The notes under the pieces are model-generated. The model was not told the origin of the DNA. It saw only the letters and a list, made by a program, of their open reading frames with translations, and searched no databases. Shown here one piece after another: positions 34,216-42,484 of a stretch of 64,000 nt of DNA. Position numbers and translations under genes: made by a program. The stretch's first letter is position 1. Each line of letters begins with the position of its first letter. The stretch is from the NCBI GenBank assembly GCA_009379825.1, contig WHTA01000009.1, positions 1-64,000 on the forward strand, read 5' to 3'. The DNA comes from Streptosporangiales bacterium. Its GTDB lineage: Bacteria > Actinomycetota > Actinomycetes > Streptosporangiales > WHST01.

Positions 34216-35766
34216 TCAGCCTCCGAGCACCAGGTCGCCGACGGCCTTGACGCGGATCCGGGTCGCGTTGCCGGGTAGGTACGCGATCGGCACCTCGTCC
34301 ACGTCGATGATGTCCACCGTGCTCGGGTCGGCGCCCGCGGCGACGGCGCGTTCGCGCGCCTCCTCCTTCGCCTGCGCGACGACCTCGCCGCGCTGGCCGG
34401 GCTCGACCGGGAACACCCGGTCCACCTCGCCGCCGACCTGGGCGATGGCCGCACCGATCGCGTTCGCTACCGCGTAGTGCTCCGGGCGGTGCACCTGGCT
34501 CGCGACGTCGAACTCGTCCGGCACGAGGAAGCTCCCGCCGCCGACGGCCACCACGGGGATCGGGTCCTCGGACGTTCGCATCCGGTCGACCACGTCGCTG
34601 GCCATCCGGGTGGCGGTCGCGATGGTCTCGGCCAGCAGCTCCGCGGACAGGTGACCGACCCTGGTGCGGTCGCCGACGTCCACGAGCCCCGCGGCGACGG
34701 CCACGTCGGTCGTGGTCAACGTGTCGCCGCCGAAGACCAGCGCCTTCTCCTGCAGCCGGTAGCCCACCGAGTCCGGGCCGATGGTCAGCGCGTTGCCGTC
34801 CTGGCGGACGATGCTGCCGCCGCCGAGGCCGATGCTGATCACGTCCGGCATCCGGAAGTTGGTGCGGATGCCCGCGACGTTCACCTCGGTGCCGGCCTCC
34901 CTGGGGAAGTTCTTCACCAGGATGCCGACGTCCGCGGTCGTACCGCCCACGTCCACGACCGCGCAGTCGGCGAGTCCGGAGAGGAACGCCGCGCCGCGCA
35001 TCGAGTTGGTCGGTCCGGACGCGAACGTGGCGACCGGGTAGCGGCGGGCGAAGTCGACGTCCATCAGCGTGCCGTCGTTCTGCGACAGGTACAGCCGCCC
35101 TGGTATCCCTGCCGCGCGCACGGTCTCCGCCAGGCTGTCCAGGATGGTCGGCGCGAGCTCGCGCAGCGCGGCGTTGATGATGGTCGCGTTCTCCCGCTCC
35201 AGCAGCCCGATCCGGCCGACCTCGTGGGAGAGGCTGACCATCACGTCGGGCAGCTCGGACTGGACGATCTCCGCGGCCCGGATCTCGTCGTCGGCGGAGA
35301 CGGGGGAGAAGACCGACGAGATCGCGACGCTGCGGGCGCCGCCCGACTTGAGGTCCCTGGCGACCTCCCGGATCTCGTCCTCGTCGAGCGGCGAGATGGC
35401 GCGCCCGTCGAACTCGACGCCGCCGTGGCAGAGGTAGTGCCTGCCGGACATCGCGGTGACCAGGTGCTCCGGCCAGTCGGTGAACGGGGGCAGCGCGGCG
35501 GTCGCGGGCAGGCCGAGCCTGATGGCCGCGGTCGGCGCCAGCCGGCGTGCCTCGACCAGAGCGTTGGTGAAGTGCGTCGTGCCGATCATCACCGCCTTGA
35601 CCTGGCTCATGTCCACGGCGGCGGATCGGTCGAGCTCGCGCAGGGCGGCGACGATACCGCTGGTCACGTCCTCGGTGGTGGCCGTTTTCGTGGTGGCGAC
35701 CACCTGGTTCCCGTCCATGTAGACGGCGTCGGTGTTGGTGCCTCCGACGTCGATACCTATGCGCAT
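34216..35766 (-). CDS. hyuA: HyuA-type hydantoinase/oxoprolinase subunit
   Basis: This protein of about 516 aa starts MRIGIDVGGTNTDAVYMDG and has the ASKHA ATPase motifs of the HyuA/5-oxoprolinase/acetophenone carboxylase family: phosphate-1 loop DVGGTNTD, ASGPTNSMRGAAFL, VDVGGTTADVGIL and VAVGGGSFLVP. HyuA uses ATP to open cyclic amides, usually with HyuB. No HyuB is present. Instead three DUF917 genes follow, a combination seen in some bacterial hydantoin clusters. It is the first gene of the operon and divergent from a racemase gene. Confidence 0.9.
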   Translation of the reverse strand: MRIGIDVGGTNTDAVYMDGNQVVATTKTATTEDVTSGIVAALRELDRSAAVDMSQVKAVMIGTTHFTNALVEARRLAPTAAIRLGLPATAALPPFTDWPEHLVTAMSGRHYLCHGGVEFDGRAISPLDEDEIREVARDLKSGGARSVAISSVFSPVSADDEIRAAEIVQSELPDVMVSLSHEVGRIGLLERENATIINAALRELAPTILDSLAETVRAAGIPGRLYLSQNDGTLMDVDFARRYPVATFASGPTNSMRGAAFLSGLADCAVVDVGGTTADVGILVKNFPREAGTEVNVAGIRTNFRMPDVISIGLGGGSIVRQDGNALTIGPDSVGYRLQEKALVFGGDTLTTTDVAVAAGLVDVGDRTRVGHLSAELLAETIATATRMASDVVDRMRTSEDPIPVVAVGGGSFLVPDEFDVASQVHRPEHYAVANAIGAAIAQVGGEVDRVFPVEPGQRGEVVAQAKEEARERAVAAGADPSTVDIIDVDEVPIAYLPGNATRIRVKAVGDLVLGG

Positions 35767-35831
35767 CGGCGCCCCTTCGCATCCGGTCCGGTGTGACGGC
35801 ACTGCCGACCCTAGGAAGAGCCCGTATGGAT

Positions 35832-35903
35832 GTCACGCAGCAATGTGACCACTCGAGGGAGGGCAACTGGGCAACCTGCACATTGTCCATTTCGCGATTG
35901 GAC
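35832..35903. promoter_or_regulatory. Divergent promoter region with two inverted repeats
   Basis: Between hyuA and the racemase lie GTCAC-N8-GTGAC at 35832-35849 and GTCCA-N9-TGGAC at 35885-35903, the latter centred on TCGCGA. Either could bind the PucR regulator encoded at the end of the operon. No match to a published PucR site is claimed. The racemase RBS GAGGAGGGG follows at about 35933. Confidence 0.45.
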
Positions 35904-35944
35904 CCTAATGTCTCCGCAACAACTCCCGACGCGAGGAGGGGCCT

Positions 35945-36673
35945 GTGCGACTCACGGCGATCTGCCCGATTCTCGGTGAGGGCTTCCATGCCGAGGTGGA
36001 GAAGGAAGCCGCCGCCTGGATCCCACCCGACGTCGAGCTCGAGGTGCGCTCGGTGGAGTACGGCGTCGAGTCCATCGAGTCCGAGTACGACGAGGTGCTC
36101 TGCTCGCCGCCCATCCTGGAGCAGATCGAGGCGGCCGCCGCTGACGGCACCGACGGCGTGTTCGTGAGCTGTTTCGCCGACCCCGGGGTCGCCGCGGCCC
36201 GTGAGCGGGTGGACGTGCCGGTGGTGGGCGGCTTCGAGCCGTCCGTGCTGACCGCGCTCTCCCTCGGCGACCGGGTGGGGATCGTGACAGTGCTGCCGAA
36301 CGTCGTCCCGACCATCAGGGCGGCGATCCGGCGACACGGGCTCGCCGAGCGCTGCGCGTCCGTACGGGTGGTCGACATCCCCGTGCTCGGTCTCACCGAC
36401 CGCGCCGAGATGCTGAACCGGCTGCACGACCAGGCGCGCGCCGCGGTCGACGCGGGCGAGGTCGACGTCATCGTGCTGGGCTGCACGGGCATGTCTGGTG
36501 CCGCGGCGGAGCTGCAGGACCGGTTGCCGGCGTCCGGGCCGGCGGTTCCCGTCCTCGACCCGACAGGCGCGGCGATCGGGTGGCTGCTGCACCTCGCGCG
36601 GCTGGGCGTCTCGTCCAGCCGGACGACGTACCTGCCGCCGCCGGACAAGAAGCGCACCCGACCGGGCGGCTAG
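35945..36673 (+). CDS. Asp/Glu/hydantoin racemase family protein
   Basis: This 242-aa protein starts at GTG 35945 with GAGGAGGGG upstream. It carries the two catalytic cysteine motifs of the family, FVSCFADPGV and VIVLGCTGMSG, and GGFEPSVLTALSLGDRVGIVTV. This size and motif pattern match hydantoin racemase (HyuE-like) better than glutamate racemase. It probably interconverts enantiomers of the ring substrate or product. It is divergent from hyuA and followed after 4 bp by a nitroreductase-like gene. Confidence 0.87.
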   Translation: MRLTAICPILGEGFHAEVEKEAAAWIPPDVELEVRSVEYGVESIESEYDEVLCSPPILEQIEAAAADGTDGVFVSCFADPGVAAARERVDVPVVGGFEPSVLTALSLGDRVGIVTVLPNVVPTIRAAIRRHGLAERCASVRVVDIPVLGLTDRAEMLNRLHDQARAAVDAGEVDVIVLGCTGMSGAAAELQDRLPASGPAVPVLDPTGAAIGWLLHLARLGVSSSRTTYLPPPDKKRTRPGG

Positions 36674-36677
36674 GGCG

Positions 36678-37232
36678 ATGACGGCAGCCAGCGCTGGCCA
36701 CGACGGTGTCGAGACGCTGATGCGTCGGCGCCGGATGCACCGCGAGTTCGACGACCGCCCGGTTCCGCGGGACGTGCTGGACAAGATGGCGTGGGCCGCG
36801 GCGCGCGCACAGCAGGCCCGTTCCGGCGTACGGCACATCGTGGTCGTGGACGACCCGGCCGTGCTGGCGACGGCCAGGCAGGTGCTGCCTGGCTTCATCA
36901 ACAACGCGCCGGCGATGCTCGTCCACTGCACGGACGTGGTGCAGGCGGCCGAGGTGCTCGGCAGCCGCGGGGTGGAGGTCACCACCCGTCTCGACGCCGG
37001 CGCCGCCTGCGCCCACCTGGCGCTGATGGCCCAGACCCTCGGCCTCGGCGTGTGCACCGTGACCAGCTGGACCGAGCCCGCAGTGCAGGCACTGCTCGGC
37101 CTGCCGCACCACATCCGGCCGGACGTCACCGTCGCCGTCGGCTACGTCGCGCCGGCGCCGCCGCCGGCCGCCCGCGGGTTCCGCACGGAGTACCACCTCA
37201 ACCGGTTCGCGGACGGGGGTGGCGGCGACTGA
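36678..37232 (+). CDS. Nitroreductase-family flavoprotein
   Basis: This protein of about 184 aa contains MRRRRMHREFDDRPVPRDVLDKMAWAAARAQQARSGVRHIVVV, DAGAACAHLALMAQTLGLGVCTVTSW and GLPHHIRPDVTVAVGYV, standard segments of FMN-dependent nitroreductases. It may reduce a C=C or C=N bond in the substrate ring. The start follows the racemase stop by 4 bp and its end overlaps the next ORF (TGATG), which indicates an operon. Confidence 0.85.
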   Translation: MTAASAGHDGVETLMRRRRMHREFDDRPVPRDVLDKMAWAAARAQQARSGVRHIVVVDDPAVLATARQVLPGFINNAPAMLVHCTDVVQAAEVLGSRGVEVTTRLDAGAACAHLALMAQTLGLGVCTVTSWTEPAVQALLGLPHHIRPDVTVAVGYVAPAPPPAARGFRTEYHLNRFADGGGGD

Positions 37233-37555
37233 TGTCGGAGAACCTCGACCAGGAAGTCTTCGCGATCATCACGCATCTGGTCAGCAGTGCGCCGACCAGC
37301 CTGCAGGAGACGCCGAGCCTTGCGGCGTTCCGGATGGTCGACGCCGCACACCGGTTGATGGAGTTGGTGGAAGGTAGCGACGCGTTCCAGGACGACGAGT
37401 TCCTGCGGTCCGCGCGAGCGGACTATGCCGCGAACTTCAACCTCGTCATGACGGACCCGGACAAGTTCGACAGCTGGCTGGCGGAGTACGTCCAGTCGTT
37501 CACGCGGGAGGCCCTGCGTCGCGCCAGAGCGGGCGCGCACGTCCCGGACGCGTGA
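37232..37555 (+). CDS. Small uncharacterised helical protein (DUF6092-like)
   Basis: This 107-aa protein reads MSENLDQEVFAIITHLVSSAPTSLQETPSLAAFRMVDAAHRLMELVEG and continues as a mostly helical acidic protein. It resembles DUF6092 proteins as I recall them, with low confidence. The ATG overlaps the nitroreductase stop (TGATG), so translation is coupled. It could be a small partner of the flavoprotein. Nothing catalytic is visible. Confidence 0.7.
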   Translation: MSENLDQEVFAIITHLVSSAPTSLQETPSLAAFRMVDAAHRLMELVEGSDAFQDDEFLRSARADYAANFNLVMTDPDKFDSWLAEYVQSFTREALRRARAGAHVPDA

Positions 37556-37622
37556 TCGCGGCCAGCTCGCGCGCCGTGGTGCTCGCGGCGCCGGCACGGG
37601 GGCACCACACAAGGAGGTCACC

Positions 37623-38954
37623 ATGGATTCCTCGAAGGCCGACCGGCTGTTCCAGGACTACAGCACCGAAGAGGTGCCGCCGGAAAAGACCAGGACGTGG
37701 CTGTCCATGGGCCTGGTCTGGTCCGGCGTAGGCATCAGCCTCGGTCTGCTGCTGACCGGGGGCACCGTCGCCCAGGGACTGACCATCAAGCAGGCCGCCG
37801 TGGCCGGCGTCCTCGGTGGCATCATCCTCGCCGTCATCAGCACGCTCACCGGGATCGTCGGCGCCCGCGCCCACCTGTCGACCGCCATGGTCAGCCGGTT
37901 CGCCTTCGGCAACCGGGCGGTGCTGTTGATCGCCATGCTCCAGGCGCTCGGCGCGTACGGCTGGTTCGCCGTGCAGCTGGGTCTGTTCTCCCGGGCGGCG
38001 AGCACCGCGTGGGAGTCGACGACCGGGCTGCAGTGGTCCGACGGGCCGTTCATCGTCATCGGCGGCCTGCTGATGATCGCGACCTCCATCGTCGGCTACC
38101 GCGCGCTGGACAAGCTCAGCAAGGTGGCGGTGCCGCTGATGCTGCTGTTGATGGCCGCCTCGGTGTGGCGCATCTTCTCGGACAGCTCGGTCACGGAGAT
38201 CCTCACCCTGCGCGGCGGCGGCCCTGCGATCACGCTCGGCACCGGCATCTCGCTGGTCGTCAGCTCGTTCGTCGTCGGCGCGGTCATCGCCCCGGACGTG
38301 TCCCGCTACGCGAAGTCGCCGAAGCACGTGGTGGGTGGTGCCGTGCTCGCGTTCGCGGTAGTCACCCCGACGGTCATGGCCGTGGGGTCGTTGATGGCTC
38401 TCGAGACCGGCACCTCGGACATCGTGAACATCCTGCTCCGCCTCGGCTGGGGCGCGCTGGCGCTGGTGCTGCTGATGCTCGCCCAGTGGACGTCGAACGA
38501 CAACAACCTGTACTCCGCCGCCCTCGGCTTCGTGGTCGTACTCAGGAAGTGGAAGAAGTGGCAGCTGACGGGGATCGCCGGTGTCATCGGGATCGTGCTC
38601 GCGCTCGCCGGGATCTACGACAGCTTCACGACGTTCCTCACCGTGCTCGGCGTCTTCGTCCCGCCGATGGCCGGCGTCATCGTCATCGACTACTACGTCA
38701 CGCGGAAGACGGTGTACCGCGGTGGTTTCGAGACGAACGTCGTGCCGGTCCGGGTGCTCTCCCTGGTTGCCTGGGCGGTCGGTTCCGCAGCCTCCGCGCT
38801 CACCAGCTACACCGCGCTGAGCCTGACCAGCATCCCCGCCGTCGACGGCCTGCTCGTCGCGGCGATCCTGCAGGTGTTCTTCGGCAGGTTCCTGGAGAAG
38901 GGCTCCGCCGTGCAGGAACCCCGACCGGAGAAGGGATACGAGTACGCCGGTTGA
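37623..38954 (+). CDS. NCS1 permease (cytosine/purine/hydantoin family)
   Basis: This 443-aa protein has 12 hydrophobic segments and the CodB-type start EEVPPEKTRTWLSMGLVWSGVGISLGLLLTGG. SFVVGAVIAPDVSRYAKSPKHVVGGAVLAF and QWTSNDNNLYSAALGF are diagnostic of NCS1. The NCS1 family includes cytosine, allantoin and hydantoin (Mhp1) carriers. By context it probably imports the ring compound metabolised by HyuA and the DUF917 enzymes. It has a good RBS (AAGGAGG) before ATG 37623. Confidence 0.9.
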   Translation: MDSSKADRLFQDYSTEEVPPEKTRTWLSMGLVWSGVGISLGLLLTGGTVAQGLTIKQAAVAGVLGGIILAVISTLTGIVGARAHLSTAMVSRFAFGNRAVLLIAMLQALGAYGWFAVQLGLFSRAASTAWESTTGLQWSDGPFIVIGGLLMIATSIVGYRALDKLSKVAVPLMLLLMAASVWRIFSDSSVTEILTLRGGGPAITLGTGISLVVSSFVVGAVIAPDVSRYAKSPKHVVGGAVLAFAVVTPTVMAVGSLMALETGTSDIVNILLRLGWGALALVLLMLAQWTSNDNNLYSAALGFVVVLRKWKKWQLTGIAGVIGIVLALAGIYDSFTTFLTVLGVFVPPMAGVIVIDYYVTRKTVYRGGFETNVVPVRVLSLVAWAVGSAASALTSYTALSLTSIPAVDGLLVAAILQVFFGRFLEKGSAVQEPRPEKGYEYAG

Positions 38955-38959
38955 CCGGG

Positions 38960-39655
38960 TCAGCCGTTGCGCCAGACCTGCCCGAGGCGAACGCCGGACA
39001 ATCGCCACCGCAGCCCCTGCCCGTTGTCCGGTGTCTCGTGCAGGACGACGTGGAACGGCCGACCGGGGCGATCCACCTCTCGCCGACCTCGACCGGCTCG
39101 GACCACTCCTGGCCGGCCTTCTCGAGCAGCCTGAGCAGGATTGCCCACTCGTCGGCGGCGCTTGGCTCGCACAGCTGCCCTTGTAGCGGGGCGGAGGACT
39201 GCCGTTGCGCCTCTCGATCTCATCGAGGACCGTACACGGGGAAGGCGACCTCGGAGAGGAACGAGTCCTCGCCAGAGCCGTTAGGCGCGGCCCGACCTGC
39301 CGAAGTACTCGCCGGTGGACTGCACGGCGTTGGGAATCACGTTCTCCAGGCCGCTGACGGTGATGCCCACCGGTCACCCCCGCGGCCGGTGGTGGGGCTG
39401 CTCGGGCGGGTCCACGTGGTCGGACTCCGACGCGGCGGCGTCGAGCGAGTGGCGAAGCCACGCAGCCGCGCGTCGTCAGCCTCCTCCTCGCCGCCGTTCA
39501 GGTATGTATTGGCCTCCCAGAGACTGGTCAGCCATAGGTCAGGACGCGGCGCGGGCGTTGTCAGGGTGGCGTACCGGCGCTGTCAGTGGTGCGCCGAAGC
39601 TGTCGGGAGCAAGGCTGGAGGGTCGGCACCAGAACCTGACCGCGGAGGGACCGCC
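38960..39655. other. 700-bp region with degraded coding remnants
   Basis: No intact gene is visible. On the minus strand, 38960-39240 reads like a broken coding region. One frame gives SAADEWAILLRLLEKAGQEWSEPVEVGERW and another continues GRPFHVVLHETPDNGQGLRWRLSGVRLGQVWRNG-stop. At 39281-39370 a GTG-started 29-residue fragment (GITVSGLENVIPNAV...) faintly resembles the start of HK97-gp10-like phage proteins. They may be relics of an integrated element. The last 100 bp should contain the methyltransferase promoter. Confidence 0.4.
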
Positions 39656-40735
39656 ATGACCACAGAAGTCGTTCCCGACCTGGATCCCGGTAAGGTCGAG
39701 GAGTTCGGGGGCTGGCTGTTCGAGACCTACAGCCGGTCGGTGCTGACACTGATGATCGACGTCGGCCATCGGACAGGCCTCTTCGAGGTCGCCACTCAGG
39801 GGGCAGCCACCAGCGCCGAGCTCGCCGAGCGTGCGGGCCTGCAGGAGAGGTACGTACGCGAGTGGCTCGGCGCACTGACCACCGCCGGCGTGTTCACCTA
39901 CGAGCCCTCGGCAGGGACCTACGCGCTGCCCGCGGAGCACGCCGTCGGCCTCGCGGGCGCCGGTTCGACGAACCTGGCCCCGATGAGCCTGGCCACCGCG
40001 CTGCTGGGCAACAACCTCGACGGCATCGTCGCGGCGTTCCGCGACGGCGGCGGCGTGCCGTACGAGACCTTCCGGCCGGAGTTCACCGCGGTCATGGACG
40101 GCATGAGCAGAGGCTTCTTCGACGGGCAGCTGATCGACGGCGTGCTCCCGCTGACCGGCGACCTGCCGGCGCGGCTCGCCACGGGGATCCGGGTAGCGGA
40201 CATCGGCTGCGGTACCGGCCATGCCGTCAACCTGCTCGCCGCTGCCTACCCGGCCTCCACCTTCGTCGGCTACGACCTCGCCACCGACGCGATCGAGCAG
40301 GCCAGGCAGGAAGCGGCGCGGATGGACCTGCCGAACGCGCACTTCGAGGTGCACGACGTCGCACAGCTGACGACCGTGCCCCCGTTCGACGCGGTGTTTG
40401 CCTTCGACACGATCCACGACCAGGCCGACCCGGCAGGCGTGCTCCGCGCCGTGCACAGGGTACTGGTCGACGACGGTACGTTCGTGGTGTTCGACACCAA
40501 GGCGTCCAGCAAGCTGGAGAACAACATCGGCAACCCGTTGGCGCCGTTCCTCTACTCGGTGAGCACCCTGCACTGCATGACGGTCTCGCTGGCGGTCGGC
40601 GGTGCAGGGCTGGGGACCTGCTGGGGCGAGGAGCTGGCCCGACAGCTGCTCACCGAGGCCGGCTTCGAGGTGCTGTCGGTCAGCGACGTGCCCGACGACC
40701 CGATGGACGTCGTCTTCCTGTGCAAGAAGCGGTGA
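39656..40735 (+). CDS. Class I SAM-dependent methyltransferase with N-terminal dimerisation winged helix
   Basis: This protein of about 359 aa has an N-terminal winged-helix domain (VGHRTGLFEVATQGAATSAELAERAGLQERYVREWLGALTTAGVF) like that of Rv2258c-type methyltransferases, and a Rossmann domain with motif I VADIGCGTGHAVNLLAAAYP and the acidic motif FVGYDLATDAI. The TLHCMTVSLAVGGAGLGTCWG segment near the C-terminus is typical of the same subgroup. The substrate is unknown. ATG 39656 has GGAGGG upstream. Confidence 0.88.
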   Translation: MTTEVVPDLDPGKVEEFGGWLFETYSRSVLTLMIDVGHRTGLFEVATQGAATSAELAERAGLQERYVREWLGALTTAGVFTYEPSAGTYALPAEHAVGLAGAGSTNLAPMSLATALLGNNLDGIVAAFRDGGGVPYETFRPEFTAVMDGMSRGFFDGQLIDGVLPLTGDLPARLATGIRVADIGCGTGHAVNLLAAAYPASTFVGYDLATDAIEQARQEAARMDLPNAHFEVHDVAQLTTVPPFDAVFAFDTIHDQADPAGVLRAVHRVLVDDGTFVVFDTKASSKLENNIGNPLAPFLYSVSTLHCMTVSLAVGGAGLGTCWGEELARQLLTEAGFEVLSVSDVPDDPMDVVFLCKKR

Positions 40736-40750
40736 CTCGCGAGTCGAGGG

Positions 40751-41035
40751 CTACTTGAGCTCGATCTCCACGAACGCCAGCCAACGGTCGCCGGCGTTGA
40801 CGGCCTCGTGCTCGGCGCCGGCCGCACGCGTGTACGACTCGCCCTCGGTCAGCTGCGACTGGGTGACCGCCCCTCCGGGGGTGTGGATGTCGGTCTGACC
40901 GTCGGTGATCGGCACGACGATGTAGTCGTGTTGATGCACGTGCGGGCCGGTGCTCGTGCCCGGTTCGAAGTCCCAACGCGTGACGCGGATGCGCTCGTCG
41001 TCGTGCTGAACCGTCGCACGTGCTGTGGTCGTCAT
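40751..41035 (-). CDS. Small single-domain cupin
   Basis: This 94-aa protein contains RWDFEPGTSTGPHVHQHDYIVVPITDGQ and SYTRAAGAEHEAVNAGDRWLAFVEIEL, which form one cupin barrel with metal-ligand candidates in PHVHQHDY and EHEA. The start at 41035 has a GGAGG RBS. It resembles cupin proteins annotated as sensors or isomerases; no substrate can be given. It is convergent with the methyltransferase gene. Confidence 0.83.
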   Translation of the reverse strand: MTTTARATVQHDDERIRVTRWDFEPGTSTGPHVHQHDYIVVPITDGQTDIHTPGGAVTQSQLTEGESYTRAAGAEHEAVNAGDRWLAFVEIELK

Positions 41036-41160
41036 CGGGGCCTCCTGAACGTTTGAGCATCGCCGAACATGCGCGTCCAGGCTAGATCCTTGCTGCAGCG
41101 GTTTCTCCGGCCGGGCTGTGGGTAGGGGGCGGGGCGGATATGACGGGACGGGGTGTTCGC

Positions 41161-41265
41161 ATGGTGTGGCTGACGTTGGCGATGACCCCACTGTTGCTAC
41201 TCGGCGTCATCGGCATGGGATGGCTCGAACACCATCTGTTCGGCGATGACAGGAACCAACAGTGA
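41161..41265 (+). CDS. 34-aa single-helix membrane peptide
   Basis: The ORF reads MVWLTLAMTPLLLLGVIGMGWLEHHLFGDDRN followed by two Gln and TGA. It is one transmembrane helix with a short polar tail. Its end overlaps the response-regulator ATG (41246) by 20 bp, a coupling arrangement. Similar small membrane ORFs are common near stress regulators, but no family is recognised. The RBS is weak (GACGGGG), so confidence is modest. Confidence 0.45.
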   Translation: MVWLTLAMTPLLLLGVIGMGWLEHHLFGDDRNQQ

Positions 41266-41912
41266 CGTAGCCGTCGCGGTCTTCCTGCTCGACGATCACG
41301 AGGTGGTTCGGCAGGGGGTTGAGAACCCTCGTGGACAGTGAGCCGGACCTGACGGTGGTCGGCGAGGCAGCGACGGCATCGCAGGCACTGGCCCGGGTGC
41401 CGGCGCTGCGCCCGGACGTCGCGATCCTGGACGTGCGGCTACCGGACGGAGATGGGGTGAACGTCTGCCGTGAGCTGCGGGACCGGTTGCCCGCGCTCGC
41501 GTGCGTGATACTCACCTCGTACCACGATGACGACGCGCTGATGCACGCCGTGCTCGCGGGGGCCGAGGCGTATCTGCTGAAGGAGGTCAGCGGCAGCAGC
41601 ATCGTCGACGCGGTGCGGACGGTCGCGCGCGGCCAATCCCTGCTGGACCCACGAGCTACCGCGCGGCTGCTCCACCGGTTGCGGGAGAGCGCGTCGAAGA
41701 AGGACCCGCTGGCCGAGTTGAGCGGCCAGGAGCGCCAGGTGCTCGAGCTCATCGCGCACGGCTTGACCAACCGGCAGATCGGCGAACAGCTGTCCCTGGC
41801 GGAGAAGACGGTGAAGAACTACATCTCCAACATCTTCAGGAAGCTCGGCATTGAAAGGCGCACCCAGGCAGCGATCATCGCCACGGAGCTGCGGGAGCGC
41901 CGGTCGGAGTAG
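41246..41912 (+). pseudogene. DosR/DevR-like response regulator, frameshifted at codon ~24
   Basis: From ATG 41246 the frame reads VAVAVFLLDDHEVVRQG and then dies at a TGA. The remainder (RTLVDSEPDLTVVGEA... VAILDVRLPDGDGVNVC... YLLKEVSG... LTNRQIGEQLSLAEKTVKNYISNIFRKLGIERRTQAA) is in the +1 frame. Removing one G from the run of five at 41314-41318 restores VRQGLRTLVDSEPD. The repaired protein of about 221 aa is a NarL/DevR regulator close to the intact one at 46471. The N-terminal acidic pocket and the phospho-Asp are now in different frames, although TTG 41319 could start a truncated protein with Asp and HTH. Confidence 0.85.
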
Positions 41913-41927
41913 CAGCGTCGATCTCGG

Positions 41928-42203
41928 TCACGACCCGCCAGCCGCGCGTCGGTCGTCGGCGCCGCGGAGAACGTCGAGGCCCTGCTGGTACTCGGCGGCG
42001 TCGATCTCGCCACGGGCGAACCTGGCGGCGAGGAGCGCCTCGGCAGCAGACCCGGTGGGTGTCGTTTCCTGGGCGGAGCCGGAACCGAGCACGTGGCGCA
42101 CGAGCGCGATGATGCCGAGGACGGCCACTGCCCAGAACGTCACCATGGTGACGGCCATCATGCCGACCATCCAGCCAGCCGGCCCGAATCCGAACCAGTG
42201 CAT
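41928..42203 (-). CDS. SHOCT-domain membrane protein
   Basis: This protein of about 91 aa has one N-terminal membrane helix (GWMVGMMAVTMVTFWAVAVLGIIALV) and a C-terminal SHOCT motif (AEALLAARFARGEIDAAEYQQGLDVLRG). SHOCT is a short oligomerisation domain of unknown role, common in actinobacterial membrane proteins. ATG 42203 has a GGAGG RBS. A DosR-box-like palindrome lies 84 bp upstream. It is convergent with the broken regulator gene. Confidence 0.83.
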   Translation of the reverse strand: MHWFGFGPAGWMVGMMAVTMVTFWAVAVLGIIALVRHVLGSGSAQETTPTGSAAEALLAARFARGEIDAAEYQQGLDVLRGADDRRAAGGS

Positions 42204-42286
42204 ACGCGCGCCTCCTCCAGAGTCTCCACGTCCCAGTGGACGCCGGCGCGTCGGCCGACGCCAGAGCCCTCGTGGGTGCATGCGCG

Positions 42287-42300
42287 AGGACCAACGTCCC
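42287..42300. promoter_or_regulatory. DosR-box-like palindrome 1
   Basis: The minus strand reads GGGACGTTGGTCCT; the plus strand reads AGGACCAACGTCCC. The GGGAC...GTCC half-sites match the DosR/DevR binding pattern closely. It is upstream of the SHOCT gene and directly before the kinase remnant at 42317. Confidence 0.55.
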
Positions 42301-42316
42301 CGGGTAGTGGGTAACC

Positions 42317-42484
42317 ATGGAACGGGACGCGAGGGTGCTGCTCGGCCAGCTCCAGCAACAGGTGAGCGACCACGCGGTTGCCGTGCTGCGGGCGGCGTCG
42401 GCGAACATCGCCAAGCACGCGCGCGTCGTCGGGATCGCGGCAGGCGGCCGGCCCCAGGTCGGAGAGCCTCGGCGGGTCGAGGAG
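42317..42484 (+). pseudogene. Sensor histidine kinase fragment
   Basis: The reading frame from ATG 42317 gives LLGQLQQQVSDHAVAVLRAASANIAKHARVVGIAAGG, which resembles the N-box region of HATPase domains in DevS/NarX-type kinases (AVLREALSNIARHARA). No dimerisation domain precedes it and no G-box follows. The frame continues only antisense through the PPOX gene. It is probably the last scrap of the kinase partner of the DosR-like regulators. Confidence 0.4.

Noticed and set aside
34208-37129. Minus-strand ORF of 973 codons over hyuA and the racemase
   Set aside because: It is antisense to the racemase and nitroreductase and out of frame with hyuA; no domains.
37697-40735. Plus-strand ORF of 1012 codons joining the NCS1 permease region to the methyltransferase
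   Set aside because: Only the last 359 codons are conserved; the first part is an out-of-frame shadow of the permease and the empty gap.
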